Assembly: GCF_039539965.1 (NCBI RefSeq)
Contig: NZ_BAABED010000001.1
Span: 1,612,001-1,676,000 of the forward strand
Origin: Arthrobacter methylotrophus
GTDB lineage: Bacteria > Actinomycetota > Actinomycetes > Actinomycetales > Micrococcaceae
Direction of reading: 5' to 3'
DNA length: 64,000 nt
Shown piece by piece: positions 48,764-57,323 of the stretch (the stretch's first letter is position 1; each line of letters starts with the position of its first letter). Position numbers and translations under genes: made by a program. Below the pieces are notes generated by a model. The model was given only the letters and a program-made list of their open reading frames with translations. It did not search any database and had not been told where the DNA came from.

Positions 48764-49441
48764 TCATCGAGTTCTGCGGTCTGACTCGCCTTGCGTGGCG
48801 AAGGCGACGAGTTCCTCGTACTGCTCATTAGCCATATCCCGGATCCACTGGGGCAAGTCTTCGTTATAGCGGGGCTTGCCCTCCCAATCGACGCCTCCGC
48901 CCCAGTCCGCACTCATTCGCAGTCTTTGGTCCGGGTCGCCCGGGTAGGCGTTGATCCGGTGCCGGTCGTGGCTTGAGTCGACGGCGTTGCAGCTATGCCA
49001 GATACTCAATTCCGCCGGCACGAAAGGCTCGTTCGGGTAGCGGAGGGACCGGACCGGTGTCGCATGCTCCAGGGTCCACCTGCGATCGACACTGTAAGCC
49101 CAGGTGTCTTCGGTACCAGTATTGGGGCTGGTGGTGTTCTCGATCAGGTCGTCGTGGACGACGTCGGAGAGCTCCTGGATCCACGTCGGTAGGGGGCTGT
49201 GGTTGTAGCCATTGGTCCAGTGGGCCGAGACGCTGAGCTCACGCTCCGCGGGCCAGGCATAGATCGAGAGTGTGTGGTCTTCCACTGGTTGCCCGGCTGC
49301 CGTCTGCCACCAGATACGCAGATCGGCCGGGACGAAGGTCAGGTCACGGTGGAGGTACGAGTGGACCGGCTCGGCGTCGGTGAGCAGCCAGCGGCGCTGC
49401 AGCGAGCGGCTTGTGCTGATCTTTCTCAGAGTCGCTTTCAT
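48764..49441 (-). CDS. Internally duplicated hypothetical protein, 225 aa
   Basis: Two tandem copies of about 95 residues. The first has RWLLTDAEPVHSYLHR, FVPADLRIWW and PLPTWIQELSDVVHDDL; the second has RWTLEHATPVRSLRYP, FVPAELSIWH and DLPQWIRDMANEQYEEL. An ancient intragenic duplication is clear. The ATG overlaps the stop of an 18-codon ORF. Function unknown. Confidence 0.75.
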   Translation of the reverse strand: MKATLRKISTSRSLQRRWLLTDAEPVHSYLHRDLTFVPADLRIWWQTAAGQPVEDHTLSIYAWPAERELSVSAHWTNGYNHSPLPTWIQELSDVVHDDLIENTTSPNTGTEDTWAYSVDRRWTLEHATPVRSLRYPNEPFVPAELSIWHSCNAVDSSHDRHRINAYPGDPDQRLRMSADWGGGVDWEGKPRYNEDLPQWIRDMANEQYEELVAFATQGESDRRTR

Positions 49442-49494
49442 TCGGACTTGCCGAAGGTGTTGCCGTGGACAGCGGAGTCAGCGTAGATGGTCAA
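49438..49494 (-). CDS. 18-codon leader-like ORF
   Basis: TTG start behind a GAGAGG ribosome binding site: MTIYADSAVHGNTFGKSE, ending in an ATGA overlap with the next gene. It lies between the promoter and the duplicated-protein gene and may couple their translation. Confidence 0.45.
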   Translation of the reverse strand: MTIYADSAVHGNTFGKSE

Positions 49495-49529
49495 GGTGTG
49501 TCCTCTCAGGGAACGAGTTCGTTACCGAC

Positions 49530-49560
49530 CATGTGTGCGGAACCCGAGGAGGGGCTCCCC
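49530..49560 (-). promoter_or_regulatory. ACACAT promoter element, copy 38
   Basis: GGGGAG at 49555-49560, N14, CCGCACACAT at 49531-49540. No start codon at 7 nt; the first ribosome binding site is about 28 nt further. Confidence 0.75.
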
Positions 49561-49574
49561 GCCAGATGCAGGGG

Positions 49575-49910
49575 TCAGGGTGCTTTGCCCGAATCCTTGA
49601 CCCGAACGATTGTGGGCAAGTGGAAGAACTGGTCCTTGGTGACCCGGAGCGTAACGTTGTGTCCGATCAGTCCGCGAAGCGTTGCGGTCAGCGTAGTGTC
49701 GTCCGGATCGTTGCGCGGCGGAGTGTAGGCGCTGCCGCGGCGGCCGGTTTTGCCGTTCCAGCCGGTGACGTAGTCGACGTGGTCGTTGTAGGCGTTGTCG
49801 AACCCGGCAGTGGACACTTCCTGGATGGTGACCTTGAGTCGCCTCGTGTCAGGCTTGTAGGCGGGCTCAACGGGTCCGGCCACCTCAGCGGCGCACTCCA
49901 GGACCATCAC
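49575..49910 (-). CDS. Hypothetical protein, 111 aa
   Basis: Beta-rich (RRLKVTIQEVSTAGFDNAYN; TATLRGLIGHNVTLRVTKDQ). The start is uncertain: tandem GTG-ATG codons without a clear ribosome binding site, 46 nt after the upstream gene. Confidence 0.6.
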   Translation of the reverse strand: MMVLECAAEVAGPVEPAYKPDTRRLKVTIQEVSTAGFDNAYNDHVDYVTGWNGKTGRRGSAYTPPRNDPDDTTLTATLRGLIGHNVTLRVTKDQFFHLPTIVRVKDSGKAP

Positions 49911-49955
49911 GGCTGCGGAAGCATGGCCCGGGGCTGTCGCCGGCCGGGTGTGGTA

Positions 49956-50366
49956 TCAGGCGGCAGCGTCCTCGTCTTTGACCACGGCCAGGTGAGGTCG
50001 GGTTACAGTATTCGACGGCTCATCGTCGGTTTTGGTCGCCGGGCTGTCGGACTTGCGTGATCTAAACGCAGTCCATTTCGCCTTTATGGCCGGCAGTACC
50101 TTCTCGTCGAGGCCGCGCTTCATCTCCGGAGCCTTGACGGCAACAAAGGTCACCGCGGCGCCCACAGCGATGAGTATGGCATCGCGGATTGCCTTGTCGG
50201 AATCTGACTGGGACTCCGGATCCCTCACCTCGGCCGGACCCAAGTTATTACCGGATTCACGGTCAAACAGGAGCGCGCGTTCCGCGCCGGGAGTCTCATG
50301 GGACGACGCCAGATAGGACCCATCCGGCACACGAACGTCTTTGTTTACCCATTCATCGTTGCTCAC
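49956..50366 (-). CDS. Hypothetical protein with one membrane segment, 136 aa
   Basis: GTG start with AGAGGAG upstream (MSNDEWVNKDVRVPDGSYL). One hydrophobic stretch (AILIAVGAAVTFVAVKAP) in the middle and a Lys-rich, acidic tail. Confidence 0.6.
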   Translation of the reverse strand: MSNDEWVNKDVRVPDGSYLASSHETPGAERALLFDRESGNNLGPAEVRDPESQSDSDKAIRDAILIAVGAAVTFVAVKAPEMKRGLDEKVLPAIKAKWTAFRSRKSDSPATKTDDEPSNTVTRPHLAVVKDEDAAA

Positions 50367-50436
50367 TGGACTCCTCTGGTTGAACGCCTCAAGCAGGAGC
50401 CTACACAACCCGAGGGCCTGCAATGCGAGAAGCGCT

Positions 50437-50988
50437 CTACCAGTCCCGCTCCTCGGTCATAATGACGACGACACCCCCGTCGACCCGGACGCCCGAGACG
50501 TGCTGATGGCTGTTCTCGCCATACTCGGCCACCCAGACACCGGTGTTGTCGGTGACTGGGTAGTCGCCGCCCTTGTAGCCGGTGATGCCGTTCCTGCGGA
50601 AGCGGCGCAGGTCCTTGAGGAGGTCGGCGACCGTCCTGGGTTCGCGGCCGTTCGGTTCGATCCGCAGCTCGTCGTGGTAGCCGCGGTAGGAGCCCATGCT
50701 TCCAGGGCGTGACTTCCGGCCGAGGTATTCGACGACGACGGAGGCGTTCCGAGGCTGCTTGGCAAGGACGGCGATGATCGGGCCAAAGGTGGACGCTTCG
50801 ACAGGCACGCCGTGGGCCGGCTGCTTCAGCTTGGCCGGCGAAACCAAGTACGTCAGCCGCTCCACCTCGGCGAGCAGCATCTCGTGGGATGACTCCACCG
50901 TCTGGCTGGTAGCGCGGCCGGTCTCGATCTGCCGGGCGACGTAGCGGTGGTGGTTGATGTCGAAGGCGGACAGTTCCTGGGTATCCAT
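50437..50988 (-). CDS. Phage/plasmid-type hypothetical protein, 183 aa
   Basis: The C-terminal 90 residues (MGSYRGYHDELRIEP; VADLLKDLRRFRRNG; TGYKGGDYPVTDNTGVWVAE; YG) match a family I know from actinophages and plasmids (SYRGYY...TGYKGGEY...VWVAEYG). No function known. Start 7 nt from an ACACAT element. Confidence 0.8.
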   Translation of the reverse strand: MDTQELSAFDINHHRYVARQIETGRATSQTVESSHEMLLAEVERLTYLVSPAKLKQPAHGVPVEASTFGPIIAVLAKQPRNASVVVEYLGRKSRPGSMGSYRGYHDELRIEPNGREPRTVADLLKDLRRFRRNGITGYKGGDYPVTDNTGVWVAEYGENSHQHVSGVRVDGGVVVIMTEERDW

Positions 50989-50994
50989 GAGTTT

Positions 50995-51025
50995 CATGTG
51001 TGCGGATCCAGTCGGCCGCCTCTCC
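50995..51025 (-). promoter_or_regulatory. ACACAT promoter element, copy 39
   Basis: GGAGAG at 51020-51025, N14, CCGCACACAT at 50996-51005, 7 nt to the ATG at 50988. Confidence 0.75.
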
Positions 51026-51056
51026 GCCCTGTGCGGTGTCTGGACGATCCGATTCT

Positions 51057-51824
51057 TTAGTCGTCCCTGGCCATTGCCCGGGCGAAGTAGCTGTCTTCCC
51101 CGTATCCGGAATCATCGTCTAGACCCCGGGCGGAGTGGTCGTCGTCTAAGGAATCGTCGATGCCTGGGCGACTGCCCTTTCCGTCGCGGATCTGCGCGAT
51201 TATCTCCGCCGATGAGTCCATAGCGTAGCCGGCTGCAGCGTGACGGATGCGGTTGATGCGCTCAGGCCGGAGGATGCGCTCCACCTGCTGCCAGAACTCG
51301 TCATCGTCGCACAGCTGCGCCGGTTCGTCCGGCATGACCCGCTCCTGCTCCAGTCCGTCAACGAAAGCGCTCTGCTCCTCTGTGGCCGGGACGAAATGGC
51401 GGGCTGTCTTGGCGTGGTGGCAGTCGGCGCACAGCAGCTGCAGATTGCCGGGGTCGCTTGAGTCGCCCTCAATGTGGTCAATCTCTTCGCCGGGTCCGCC
51501 GCACTGGACGCAGACCTTGTCGCGGCTGATAACCAGTGTCCGAACGTCAGCCGGGATTGTCCGGGCCACGGCGTTGTAGCCTCCGGCGAGGAGGTGAGCG
51601 ATCCTAGTGTGCAGTGCCAGCCTGACATCCGGGTCGTTCTGCAGGCGCCCGTCCCGGAGGGCTTTGCGCCAATACCTGATGTCCTTGGCGACGCTGTTGC
51701 ACAGCTCCGAGCAGAACAGGGCCGGTTTGTGCTTTTCATCGTTCGGGAGGGGCTCGAAGCAGTTCGCGCAACAGTCTGCCTCGAAGCGAAGTATCGGTGA
51801 TTCTTTGGCTGCAGCGGGCGTCAT
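51057..51824 (-). CDS. HNH endonuclease domain protein, 255 aa
   Basis: N-terminal zinc site (CCANCFEPLPNDEKHK; FCSELCNS), then an HNH domain (KVCVQCGGPGEEIDHIEGDS; GNLQLLCADCHHAKTARHF) and an acidic helical tail. No ACACAT element; CACAAT lies 6 nt before the ATG, as for a leaderless -10. Nuclease target unknown. Confidence 0.85.
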   Translation of the reverse strand: MTPAAAKESPILRFEADCCANCFEPLPNDEKHKPALFCSELCNSVAKDIRYWRKALRDGRLQNDPDVRLALHTRIAHLLAGGYNAVARTIPADVRTLVISRDKVCVQCGGPGEEIDHIEGDSSDPGNLQLLCADCHHAKTARHFVPATEEQSAFVDGLEQERVMPDEPAQLCDDDEFWQQVERILRPERINRIRHAAAGYAMDSSAEIIAQIRDGKGSRPGIDDSLDDDHSARGLDDDSGYGEDSYFARAMARDD

Positions 51825-51997
51825 GTCCTGATTGTGACAGAGGAGATGCCCGAAAGTGGCTACTCGCGGTGGTGAGACCGCAGATGGGAGAGACATCGGT
51901 CCCGAGGGCCCGGGTTCCAGTCCACCCGCGTCATGTCCGCTGTCTAATCAACTAGCCCGCTAGGCTGTGCACGTCACAACGCATCGTAGGGGGCGCA

Positions 51998-52270
51998 TTG
52001 GAGTTCAGCAAGTCGGCTGGCGTATTTCTTTCCGGCATCATTTTTATCGTGGGAGGTGCAGTCCTGTCTGGGGTTTTCTCGTTCATGGCGGCACAGTTAG
52101 TCGCTCGCAACTCCGACCCCCAGCTATTTCTGATCCTGGTCTTCTGCGCAGGTGGACTAGTGCTCCTGGGTTTCATTCAGTTGCTTGTCGCTGTGTATCG
52201 TGCCCTCGTGAAGATTGACGCACTGCGTGTGCCGGCACCCCGGGCAGCTGAGTCTGAGTGGCGTAGGTAG
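51998..52270 (+). CDS. Small two-pass membrane protein, 90 aa
   Basis: TTG start behind GGGGG. Two membrane segments (GVFLSGIIFIVGGAVLSGVF; LFLILVFCAGGLVLLGFIQL). A strong terminator follows directly. Confidence 0.65.
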   Translation: MEFSKSAGVFLSGIIFIVGGAVLSGVFSFMAAQLVARNSDPQLFLILVFCAGGLVLLGFIQLLVAVYRALVKIDALRVPAPRAAESEWRR

Positions 52271-52275
52271 CTGAA

Positions 52276-52317
52276 ACCAAGGAAGCCCACAAACACTTCT
52301 TTGTGGGCTTCCTTGGT
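52276..52317. terminator. Perfect 18-bp bidirectional terminator
   Basis: ACCAAGGAAGCCCACAAA and its exact complement flank a 6-nt loop. It serves the membrane-protein gene on the plus strand and ligA on the minus strand. Confidence 0.85.
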
Positions 52318-52358
52318 CTCTAGGCATTTTGAGAATTCGAGGACCTGGACAACTGGGA

Positions 52359-52511
52359 CTAGCCTTCGCCGTCCTTCAGCATCCGGGCGAACTCCTCTGG
52401 GGTGACGATCTTGATGCCGAGTTCCTTGGCGCGGTTCCACTTCGCCGAGCCTTCCTCGCCGCAAACCAGCAGGTCCGTGGTCTTGGAGACCGAGCCGGAT
52501 GCCTTGTGATT
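52359..52511 (-). pseudogene. ligA: ligA, 3' fragment (end of BRCT domain)
   Basis: Encodes KASGSVSKTTDLLVCGEEGS followed by KWNRAKELGIKIVTPEEFA, the C-terminal half of a ligase BRCT domain. It joins in frame to the 55239-57219 part once the IS21 element and one GATT copy are removed. Confidence 0.85.
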
Positions 52512-52651
52512 ATGGCAGCTTGAATGGAGACCACTTCTGCAGTTTGAATCGAGCCCACTCGCGGCTCGCCGGTCGAGGAATCGCAGTTTGAACTGAGCCC
52601 ACCCCACCGTTGATTTCATCAGGGTTGTTTTTCCGATGGTGGAAGGCAGTG

Positions 52652-54328
52652 ATGGGGTTGAGGGTGGAGCTTTTTGCAAGGATCCGGCGGGACGCGCGCG
52701 TCAAGGGATTCTCGATCCGCGCGCTGGCCAGGGAGCATCATGTTTCCCGAAGGACTGTCCGGCAAGCCCTCGCAGCTGCTGAGCCGCCCACCCGCAGGAT
52801 TCCTGCCCGCACGGCACCGAAACTGGATCGGATCAGGGCTGTGATCGATCAGATACTTACGGCTGATCTTGATGCTCCGAGGAAGCAGCGCCATACCGCA
52901 CAAAGGATCTTTGACCGTTTGGTCGATGAGCATCAGGCGGTGATTTCGTATTCGACGGTGCGCCAGTATGTGAAGGCCCGCAGGGCCCAGATTGCCATCG
53001 AGGCCGGGCGGGCCCCCGTGGAAGTCTTTGTGCCTCAGGAACATGCCCCTGGCGCGGAGGCCGAGGTTGATTTCGGTGATGTGTATGTGGACCTCGCCGG
53101 CGTCCGCACCCGTTGTTACATGTTCGCTTACCGGCTCTCCCACTCGGGCAAGGCTGTCCACCGCGTGTACCCTACATGCGCGCAGGAGGCATTCCTGGAA
53201 GGCCATATCGAAGCCTTCAATGCTTTGGGCGGGGTCCCCACGAAGCACATCCGGTACGACAACCTCACGTCCGCGGTCACGAAGGTCATCTACGGTGGCG
53301 GCCGGCAACGCGTGGAGAACGAACGATGGGTGTTGTTCAAATCCCACTATGGCTTCGACTCATTCTTTTGCATCCCGGGCATCGAAGGGGCCCATGAGAA
53401 GGGCGGGGTCGAAGGAGAAGTGGGACGGTTTCGCCGGAACTTCCTGACCCCTGTCCCGGCCGTGGATAGCTTGGTAGAGCTCAATGACCAGATCCGGGTC
53501 TGGGACGAGGCTGAGGACCGCCGCCGGATTTCCCAGCGGCTCCGCACGGTCGGGCAGGACTTCGCCGTTGAGCAGCCCCTGCTGGCACCGTTGCCCCTCG
53601 AGGACTTCGACCCTGGGCTGATCCTGACACCAAGGGTGGACCGTTCATCCCTGGTGACGGTCCGCTCGGCGAAGTATTCCGTTCCGGTGCGGTTCATCAA
53701 CCGAAAGGTCAGAGTGTCCCTGCGCGCTACCGAGGTGAGGATCTTCGATGGCAGAACCCTGATCGCCAAACATCCAAGGACCGTGGCCCGCGGCGGGCAA
53801 TGCGTGCAGCTGGACCACTATCTTGAAGTACTCAGGATTAAGCCCGGCGCTTTGCCCGGGTCCACAGCCCTGGCGCAGGCCCGCGAATCGGGGGCATTCA
53901 CCCCCGCCCACGACGCTTTCTGGGCTGCGGCCAGGAAGACCGATGGTGATGCTGAGGCCACCCGGGAACTTATCGATGTTCTCCTGCTCCACCGGAGCAT
54001 GGACGCGCGTGACGTCATCGACGGGATCACCGCGGCGCTTCGTGTCGGTGCGGTCAGCGCAGACGTCGTCGCGGTCGAAGCCAGGCGTGTGGCCTCCGAA
54101 AGCAACACAGGGTGGGTCCGGCCCGATTGCCATCCCGGCGCAAATGCCGATGTTCTCGAGCACCGTGTTGTCAGTCTCACCCAGCGCCGGCTGGCGGATC
54201 CTGCAGCGGTCATCGCAGGTCTCCCACCGGACAAACGCCCGCTGCCCTCAGTGGCCGGCTATGACGACTTACTCAAATTCCGCGCCCAGCCCTCATCCAT
54301 CCCGCCGTCCAAGGAGCAGATTTCATGA
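52652..54328 (+). CDS. istA: IS21-family transposase IstA, 558 aa
   Basis: N-terminal HTH (FSIRALAREHHVSRRTVRQA), then the DDE integrase core: Asp in AEVDFGDVYVD, Asp in HIRYDNLTSAV, Glu in EKGGVEGEVG. A C-terminal beta domain (KYSVPVRFINRKVRV) follows. GGAAGG precedes the ATG at 52652. Catalyses cut-and-join of the element together with IstB. Confidence 0.95.
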   Translation: MGLRVELFARIRRDARVKGFSIRALAREHHVSRRTVRQALAAAEPPTRRIPARTAPKLDRIRAVIDQILTADLDAPRKQRHTAQRIFDRLVDEHQAVISYSTVRQYVKARRAQIAIEAGRAPVEVFVPQEHAPGAEAEVDFGDVYVDLAGVRTRCYMFAYRLSHSGKAVHRVYPTCAQEAFLEGHIEAFNALGGVPTKHIRYDNLTSAVTKVIYGGGRQRVENERWVLFKSHYGFDSFFCIPGIEGAHEKGGVEGEVGRFRRNFLTPVPAVDSLVELNDQIRVWDEAEDRRRISQRLRTVGQDFAVEQPLLAPLPLEDFDPGLILTPRVDRSSLVTVRSAKYSVPVRFINRKVRVSLRATEVRIFDGRTLIAKHPRTVARGGQCVQLDHYLEVLRIKPGALPGSTALAQARESGAFTPAHDAFWAAARKTDGDAEATRELIDVLLLHRSMDARDVIDGITAALRVGAVSADVVAVEARRVASESNTGWVRPDCHPGANADVLEHRVVSLTQRRLADPAAVIAGLPPDKRPLPSVAGYDDLLKFRAQPSSIPPSKEQIS

Positions 54329-55146
54329 GTCCCACCGCACCCGTTGTTGTTTCCCAGACCCTCCGGCGCCGTCGGGGCCTGACTGAACAAGCCGCGGTCG
54401 CGGCCGTTGACCAGGCCTGCCGCCGGCTGCGCCTGCCCACGATCCGCGCAGTCCTGGATGAGGCCCTGGCAGTGGCAGGAAAGGAACAGCTCTCCTACCA
54501 GGGATTCCTCGCCGAGATTCTGCTGGCAGAGTGTGATGACCGGGACCGGCGTTCCTCCCTCCGGAGGGTGAAATCAGCGAACTTCCCACGGGACAAATGG
54601 CTCGGGGACTTCGACTACGAAGCGAACCCGAACATCAACCAGGCAACGATCAATACCCTGGCCACCGGGGACTGGATCCGCAAAGGCCAGCCCCTGTGTC
54701 TGATCGGGGATTCCGGGACCGGGAAATCACATCTGCTCATCGGACTCGGCACGGCGGCCGCAGAGAAAGGCTTCCGGGTCAGATACATCCTCGCCACCCG
54801 GCTCGTGAACGAACTCGTCGAAGCAGAAGACGAGAAAATGCTCGCCAAAACCATCGCCCGCTACGGGCGCGTGGACTTACTTTGCATCGACGAGCTCGGC
54901 TACATGGAACTGGACAAACGAGGCGCCGAACTCCTCTTCCAAGTCCTCACCGAAAGGGAAGAAAAAGCATCCGTGGCCATCGCAACCAACGAATCCTTCT
55001 CCGGGTGGACCAAGACCTTCACTGATCCACGCCTCTGCGCAGCGATCGTGGACCGGCTCACCTTCAAAGGCACCATCATCGAAACCGGCACCGACTCCTA
55101 CCGCCTCGCCCACACAAGAAACCACCAACCCAGCAGCGCCGCCTGA
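54325..55146 (+). CDS. istB: IS21 helper ATPase IstB, 273 aa
   Basis: AAA+ ATPase with Walker A GDSGTGKSH, Walker B LLCIDELGY and sensor IATNESFSGW; full length. It helps IstA choose and bend the target. The ATG overlaps the istA stop. Confidence 0.95.
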   Translation: MSPTAPVVVSQTLRRRRGLTEQAAVAAVDQACRRLRLPTIRAVLDEALAVAGKEQLSYQGFLAEILLAECDDRDRRSSLRRVKSANFPRDKWLGDFDYEANPNINQATINTLATGDWIRKGQPLCLIGDSGTGKSHLLIGLGTAAAEKGFRVRYILATRLVNELVEAEDEKMLAKTIARYGRVDLLCIDELGYMELDKRGAELLFQVLTEREEKASVAIATNESFSGWTKTFTDPRLCAAIVDRLTFKGTIIETGTDSYRLAHTRNHQPSSAA

Positions 55147-55238
55147 CCACACTCAAACCAGGCTGCCATCGCCTCCGCACCAGGACCAAGGCGGGCCCCA
55201 ATCAAACTGCGATTCCCGACCAAAGTGGGCTCAAGTCA

Positions 55239-57219
55239 GATTGACAAAATCAGCCTTGCCGCCGTTGGCCTCGATGAGCTCCTGGACACCGCTCCGGGAC
55301 AGCGACGCGAGGGTCGGTTCGCCCTTGACGCTACCGGTGATGACCACCGAAAGCGGCTTTCCGTCCGGCCTGGCCAACTTCGGGGCCTTGGCGCCCGCGG
55401 CCGGCGTCGGCTTCGGGGTGCCCATGTTCACGCCGGAGGCCCGCAACTTGGCGATGACCGGCTCGTTCTTCTTCAGCTGCTCGTGGATGACGAAGGCCTT
55501 CTTCTCACCGATCCCTTCGACGTTGGCGAGCTGGGACACCGTGGCAGCCTGGAGGGCTTCCATCGTCTCGAACTGGGCGGCCAGGCGGCGGCCGAAGGTG
55601 CGGCCGGTGAACCGCATGGACAGGGATGTGATGACCCGGTTCAGCGGCTGGGCCTTGGCCTTCTCGATCTCGGCCATGATCTTGGCAGCGTTCTTCTGGC
55701 CCAGGGTGCGGGTGCCGCCGGTGGAGGTCTCGCCCAGGTCCAGGTCCGCGAGCTGGTCCTCGGTCAGGGAGAACAGGTCGCCGACGTCCTTGACCAGGTC
55801 AGCCTCGATGAGCGCATCGCCGATAGAACCGCCGAGGCCCTCGATGTCGAAGCCGGCGTCACGGGACGCGGCGTACGCGATGCGACCGCTCACGCTGCAC
55901 TCTGGCGTGTGGCAGCGCCACAGCTCCGTGGACTTGTCGAACGGCTCCGAGCACTGCGGGCAGACCGACGGTGGCTGCCACGGCTGAGAGCTCTCATCGC
56001 GGAGATCGGCACGGGGCAGGTGAACTTGGGGAATGATGTCGTTCGCCTTAAAAGTTTGGACTGTGTCCCCGAGTCGGATGTCTTTCCGCAGCAGATCGCC
56101 GACATTGTGAAGCGAGGCGTATTCGACGACGGAGCCGTCCACCTCGACCGGGGTCAGCCGGGCACGGATGGACAGGCGGCCCGTCTTGCCGATGTTGTAC
56201 TCGATGTCTTCGATCACGGTCGGTTCTTCCACCGCTGGGTACTTGTACGCCACGGCCCACTTCGGGGCACGGGAACCCTCACCCAGCTCGTCACGTTCCG
56301 CGGCGGTGTTGACCTTCAGAACGGCACCGTCCATCAGGAAACCGAGGCCCTTGCGCTCTGCGCCCAGGGCGGCGATGGCGGCCATCGGGTCTTCGGCGTC
56401 CAGAACGGACTGGGGGAGCAGGGACCGGGCCGTCGTAAAGCCCATACCCTGGAGGCGCTCCATGTTGTCCAGATGATCTGCCTTCTCGTCGATCGTCGTG
56501 GAGTACGCAGCGAAGGAAAACAGACCGGCGTAGGAGCCGTCCTGCTTGTTCAGCATCCCGGCGACACCGTTGCGGGCGTTCGCGAACGGTGCCTTGCCGG
56601 CCGCGGTGCGGACCGCGTTGGCCTTCTCCTTGTTTTCGTCGTTCAGGTACAGCTCGCCACGGACTTCGTAGTCACCGTCGCCTGCCATTTCGGGCAGGCC
56701 GTCGACGCCGCGGACGCGGTCGGTCACATCCTCGCCGGTGTAGCCGTCGCCTCGCCTGGCGGCGCGGACCATCTTGCCGTCCTCGTAGCGGACGCTGATC
56801 GCCAGGCCGTCGATCTTGGGCTCGATGACGGCCTGCGGGTGCTTGGCCGCGAACTCGATGACGGCGTCTTCGCCTGGCTTGTCCAGGGACTTCATCATGG
56901 TGGCGTGCTCGACGTCTCCGCCGGCGGCACCGCCGTGGCCGACCGAGTCGTGCAGGTCGTGGGCGGGTTCGATCCCATTGGCTTCCTCATGGGAAGCGAT
57001 CTTGGCCAGCAGCCGGTCGAAGTCGGCGTCCGTCATTTCTTCGATGTCGGTCGTCTCGTAGGCGCGGGCTGCGGACAGTGCGCTGGCGACCGCCGCCTCA
57101 TACTCCTCGGCGCTGGCGAAGGTGCCGAGACCGATGCCCGGCTCGGCGTGGTTGGTGGCTGCGAACTGGCCGCCGACGGGGATTCCGACCGGCTGGCGGT
57201 TCTGGGGTGAAAGACTCAT
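55239..57219 (-). pseudogene. ligA: NAD-dependent DNA ligase LigA, BRCT domain split by IS21
   Basis: Domains in order: an N-terminal GGQFA tag (PVGIPVGGQFAATNHAEPG), a short Ia-like part, the adenylation domain with the catalytic Lys in EPKIDGLAISVRYEDG and DGAVLKVN, an OB domain (TGRLSIRARLTPVEVDGS), a Cys4 zinc finger (CPQCSEPFDK; CHTPECS), HhH repeats (NVEGIGEKKAFVIHEQLKKN) and the first half of BRCT (LSVVITGSVKGEPTLASLSR). IS21 cuts BRCT and the frame ends 8 nt inside the element (stop at 55231). BRCT-less LigA can keep some activity, so residual function is possible. AGAGGAAG precedes the ATG. Confidence 0.9.
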
Positions 57220-57255
57220 GTTCTTCCTCTGGTTGTCGTGAACTTCCTACACCTT

Positions 57256-57286
57256 TATGTGTGCGGCGAGCCACGCGAAAGTGCCC
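57256..57286 (-). promoter_or_regulatory. ACACAT promoter element, copy 40
   Basis: CCGCACACAT at 57257-57266 followed by A. The upstream box GGGCAC (57281-57286) is inside a terminator stem. ligA starts at 57219 with its own ribosome binding site. Confidence 0.65.
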
Positions 57287-57311
57287 GATCCGCGCAGGCA
57301 GATCGGGCACT
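57280..57311 (-). terminator. Hairpin after 57324 gene, overlapping ligA promoter box
   Basis: Perfect 11-bp stem (AGTGCCCGATC with GATCGGGCACT), 10-nt loop, 12 nt past the stop. Confidence 0.75.
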
Positions 57312-57323
57312 AGAAGGGTATCG

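Larger units (their letters stand above)
52512..55238 (+). mobile_element. IS21-family insertion sequence, about 2.73 kb
   Basis: Carries istA and istB with their usual 4-nt overlap. The ends hold multiple IS21-type terminal repeats (GCAGTTTGAATCGAGCCCAC at 52539, GCAGTTTGAACTGAGCCCAC at 52583, and TGACTTGAGCCCACTTTGG inverted at the right end). GATT flanks both sides (52508-52511 and 55239-55242) as a short target duplication. Both genes are intact, so it may be active and recent. Confidence 0.9.
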
